A stretch of DNA of 6,474 bases from Candidatus Hydrogenedentota bacterium. GTDB taxonomy: Bacteria > Hydrogenedentota > Hydrogenedentia > Hydrogenedentales > SLHB01. Below are positions 4,597 through 6,474 of this stretch, piece by piece. How positions within the stretch are numbered: the first letter of the stretch is position 1; every line of letters begins with the position of its first letter. Where the stretch lies: contig JAKJDA010000175.1 in NCBI GenBank assembly GCA_022706165.1, forward strand, positions 1 to 6,474. Reading direction: 5' to 3'. Below the pieces are notes generated by a model, which made no database searches, was not told the origin of the DNA, and was given only the letters and a program-made list of their open reading frames with translations. Made by a program: the position numbers and the translations under genes.

Positions 4597-5820
4597 GTGT
4601 CACGATCGCTGCGCGTCCGGTTGTCGTTCATGATGTTCCTCCAGTATTTCGCCCCTGGAGCCATCCTGCCCATTCTGAGCCACTACGTGCAGCATTATCT
4701 GCATTTCACCCCGTTTCAGGCCGGCGTGATCTTGGCCGCGCCGGCCGTTGCGGCCTTCCTGGCTCCGCCGATCGTCGTGCGCCTCGCCGATCGCAGGATT
4801 GCCTCCGAACGCTTTCTCGCGGCATGTCATGCCTTCGCAGCAATCTCCATGCTGTGCTTGGCCCATCAAACCTCGTTCGCCCCATTTTTGGCCGTGTTTC
4901 TGCTGTATTCACTCGCCTTCGTCCCCACGATGGCGCTGTCGAACACGGTCGCTTTTCATCACGCGCGCGATCCGCGACGCGATTTCGGCGCCGTGCGCCT
5001 TTGGGGCACGGTCGGCTGGGCAACGGCGGGAGGACTGTTCGGCTACGCATGGCTGCGCTGGGGCGGAGTCGGCCCCGCCGAAACGCGCATGCCGCACGCC
5101 TTGGCGGTGTCGGCGGCGGTTTCCTGCCTGATGGCCGTCCACGCCATGACCCTTCCCGCGAAAAAGACCGCCCCGCCGAACAACGACGCAAGCGGCCCGC
5201 CGGAGGCGTTATGGCGAAGACCCGGCGTTTTCCCGGTATTGTGCCTCGCATTCATAGGGAGTTATTTGAACGAATACTACGCCTATGGAATCAGCCCCTT
5301 CCTCATCCAGCAGGGATTTCCCCCGGAGACCATCATGCCCGCGATCTCGTTGGGGCAAATCGCCGAAATAGGAGCCATGGCCCTATTGGGCGGCTTGCTG
5401 GCGCGGTTCGGCGTCAAACGTTTGTTGGCGGCGGGAATAGCGTTGCAGGCGGCGCGGTTTCTGCTGTTCGCGTGGAGCGAAAACAAGGCGATCCTCTTGC
5501 TGGGCATATCGCTGCATGGTCTGTTTTACACGTTTTTCACGACCACGGCGTACATCGTCATGGATCAACGCTGCGCATCGCACGAAAAAACCGGGGCGCA
5601 ACAGCTCATCAACATCGCCGTGTTCGGCTTCGGCCGTTTGCTGGGTTCGCTCAGCGCCGGCGCCACTGCCGAACTCCACTTCGATCCCCTTGCCCGAGTC
5701 GTCCACTACGCCGGATTCTGGTTGGTTCCAGCCGCTATTGGCTGTTGCACCACTCTCGCGGTGCTGGTCATGTTTCGCTCCCCTCCTGCCACCCAGCAGG
5801 CTGCGGGCGCCCAGGAGTGA
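4597..5820 (+). CDS. MFS transporter, nucleoside:H+ symporter (NHS) family-like
   Basis: The 407-residue protein fits the NHS branch of the major facilitator superfamily (NupG/XapB relatives), proton-driven inner-membrane importers with 12 helices. Matching stretches are RLSFMMFLQYFAPGAILP in helix 1 (8-25), a basic loop VRLADRRIASER (61-72), LLYSLAFVPTMALSNTVAFHHARDPRRDFGAVRLWGTVGW (102-141), and LHGLFYTFFTTTAYIVMDQ (306-324), the place of the family's conserved GxxxxFF....YVD. A hydrophilic central loop (about 187-208, APPNNDASGPP) divides the two six-helix halves. The GTG start with AGGA upstream gives the expected short N-terminus. Family members in non-enteric bacteria are often annotated simply as MFS transporters, so the cargo may be a sugar or glycoside and not a nucleoside. 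It lies 50 bases after the PIG-L stop, probably the last gene of the operon. Confidence 0.92.
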   Translation: MSRSLRVRLSFMMFLQYFAPGAILPILSHYVQHYLHFTPFQAGVILAAPAVAAFLAPPIVVRLADRRIASERFLAACHAFAAISMLCLAHQTSFAPFLAVFLLYSLAFVPTMALSNTVAFHHARDPRRDFGAVRLWGTVGWATAGGLFGYAWLRWGGVGPAETRMPHALAVSAAVSCLMAVHAMTLPAKKTAPPNNDASGPPEALWRRPGVFPVLCLAFIGSYLNEYYAYGISPFLIQQGFPPETIMPAISLGQIAEIGAMALLGGLLARFGVKRLLAAGIALQAARFLLFAWSENKAILLLGISLHGLFYTFFTTTAYIVMDQRCASHEKTGAQQLINIAVFGFGRLLGSLSAGATAELHFDPLARVVHYAGFWLVPAAIGCCTTLAVLVMFRSPPATQQAAGAQE

Positions 5821-5844
5821 GCGGCGCTTTGCCGATCCCCGCCC

Positions 5845-5870
5845 AAACGGACGCAACGACGGGGCCGTTT
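5845..5870 (+). terminator. Weak stem-loop after the MFS gene
   Basis: AAACGG (5845-5850) can pair with CCGTTT (5865-5870) across a 14-base loop, followed by the T-rich ATTTGCATTT. It lies 25 bases after the MFS stop, the right place for a terminator, but the stem is short and the T run broken. CCCCG (5837-5841) with CGGGG (5860-5864) is a competing pairing. Confidence 0.3.
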
Positions 5871-5872
5871 AT

Positions 5873-5912
5873 TTGCATTTCGGGTCATTGCCTCGGTATA
5901 CGTGCATATAAG
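5873..5912 (+). promoter_or_regulatory. Possible promoter of the downstream membrane-protein gene
   Basis: TTGCAT (5873-5878) and TATACG (5897-5902) are 18 bases apart in the only AT-rich part of this gap; TATAAG at 5907-5912 is a second -10 candidate. The start codon is about 110 bases further on, which would leave a long leader with no structure that I recognise. Confidence 0.33.
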
Positions 5913-6018
5913 CGGCACAGGAAATGAGCAAGAGCCGTTTGCGCGGCCACCGGGACTTCGCGCTTTTGCGCATGCCCCGCCGACGCGAACCGCATGCTCA
6001 ACGCCCGGGAGAAGGATC

Positions 6019-6474
6019 ATGAACCAAGCCCCTTCGCGCCCTGCGCACACGCCCCGCGCTTTGTCGCTGGCGTTCTTCTTGACAACCGGCGGCGCGCTGT
6101 TCCTCGGCGGAACCGATGTACTGCTCGCGCTTCCCGGCAAGCCCGACTTCCTCGCCTCGCCGTCCGTCGCGGCAGCCGTAATCGCCGTCACGGCCGGGGC
6201 GAGCGCCCTGGCGCTGCTTGCGGTCTCCGCGGCGGCCCTCTGTCTAGGCGCGCTCCTGCGACGCCACAAAACGCCGTCCTTGCTTGTCGCGGCCCATTGC
6301 CTGGTCATATCGGCGGTGTTGTGGGTTCAAGTCTTGAACGTCAAGACGGAGGCAGGCCTGCAGGCGCAGTCCACCAAACTGCTGACCGTCCTTGGCGTCT
6401 CCTTGTTGTTGGCGTTCATTGCCTGGCGCGTCTTTCGAGAGCCGGACCGTCCCGAGCGATTCCAACGGCTCCGC
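6019..6474 (+). CDS. Multi-pass membrane protein, N-terminal part (3' end outside window)
   Basis: From ATG 6019 the frame stays open for 152 codons to the window edge, so the gene is incomplete. GGGAG at 6007-6011, seven bases upstream, is a good ribosome site. The product has a short polar lead and four likely membrane helices: about residues 15-38 (LSLAFFLTTGGALFLGG onward), 49-79 (very Ala rich), 88-106 (LLVAAHCLVISAVLWVQVL) and 121-139 (LLTVLGVSLLLAFIAWRVF). A basic segment, FREPDRPERFQRLR, follows at the right edge. Four leading helices before a soluble domain occur in membrane-anchored sulfatase or phosphoethanolamine-transferase-type proteins, but no catalytic part is visible, so I leave the function open. 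Reading frame and codon use agree with coding sequence: no stop for 456 bases and many G/C third positions. Confidence 0.75.
   Translation, partial: MNQAPSRPAHTPRALSLAFFLTTGGALFLGGTDVLLALPGKPDFLASPSVAAAVIAVTAGASALALLAVSAAALCLGALLRRHKTPSLLVAAHCLVISAVLWVQVLNVKTEAGLQAQSTKLLTVLGVSLLLAFIAWRVFREPDRPERFQRLR

Noticed and set aside
4425..5927. 500-codon plus-strand frame overlapping the MFS gene
   Set aside because: Arg/Pro-rich shadow one frame off a transporter with conserved NHS-family helices; no recognisable domain.
1..6474. tRNA, rRNA or known riboswitch
   Set aside because: No cloverleaf, rRNA core or known riboswitch consensus was recognised by eye on either strand; a covariance-model scan would be needed to exclude weak cases.

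Overview
This is a GC-rich (roughly 60% by eye) stretch of chromosome from a bacterium. It carries six complete or nearly complete genes, one truncated gene fragment and two genes cut by the window edges. The mix is an N-degron aminoacyl-transferase (Aat), a free-standing 2-oxoacid dehydrogenase E2-type acyltransferase, an FAH-family hydrolase, an SGNH hydrolase, a PIG-L deacetylase and an NHS-type MFS transporter. Together with a foldback repeat of the GTAGCGCCCGG type, this suggests a Gram-negative environmental lineage such as Hydrogenedentota, Planctomycetota or a relative. That assignment is inference from style only; no marker gene here settles it.

Layout. Bases 1-390 (+) hold the C-terminal half of aat. 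It meets the minus-strand E2-type acyltransferase (387-1406) tail to tail, with both stop codons packed into one CTAG. The divergent intergenic region 1416-1799 has no gene. It contains a 160-bp foldback element (1475-1634) with perfect 29-bp arms, a purine-rich tract, a 14-nt direct repeat that brackets the element, and an operator-like dyad next to a possible promoter. Next, all on the plus strand, come the FAH-family enzyme (1800-2606), an SGNH-hydrolase-like exported protein (2689-3384), a 111-residue zinc-ribbon fragment resembling the front of a SAM methyltransferase (3413-3748), a PIG-L zinc deacetylase (3752-4546) and a nucleoside:H+ symporter-family MFS transporter (4597-5820). After a 198-bp gap with a possible terminator and promoter, a multi-pass membrane protein begins at 6019 and runs off the end.

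How the genes may work together. Spacings of 28, 3 and 50 nt make 2689-5820 a probable operon. An esterase-like SGNH protein at the envelope, a PIG-L N-deacetylase and an NHS-type permease would fit uptake and deacetylation of acetylated sugars or glycosides. This is a contextual guess. The aat and E2 genes look unrelated to that group.

I found no clear new multi-gene system. The strongest unexplained signal is the nested foldback element at 1475-1634. The truncated methyltransferase head placed just before the PIG-L gene is the next most interesting.
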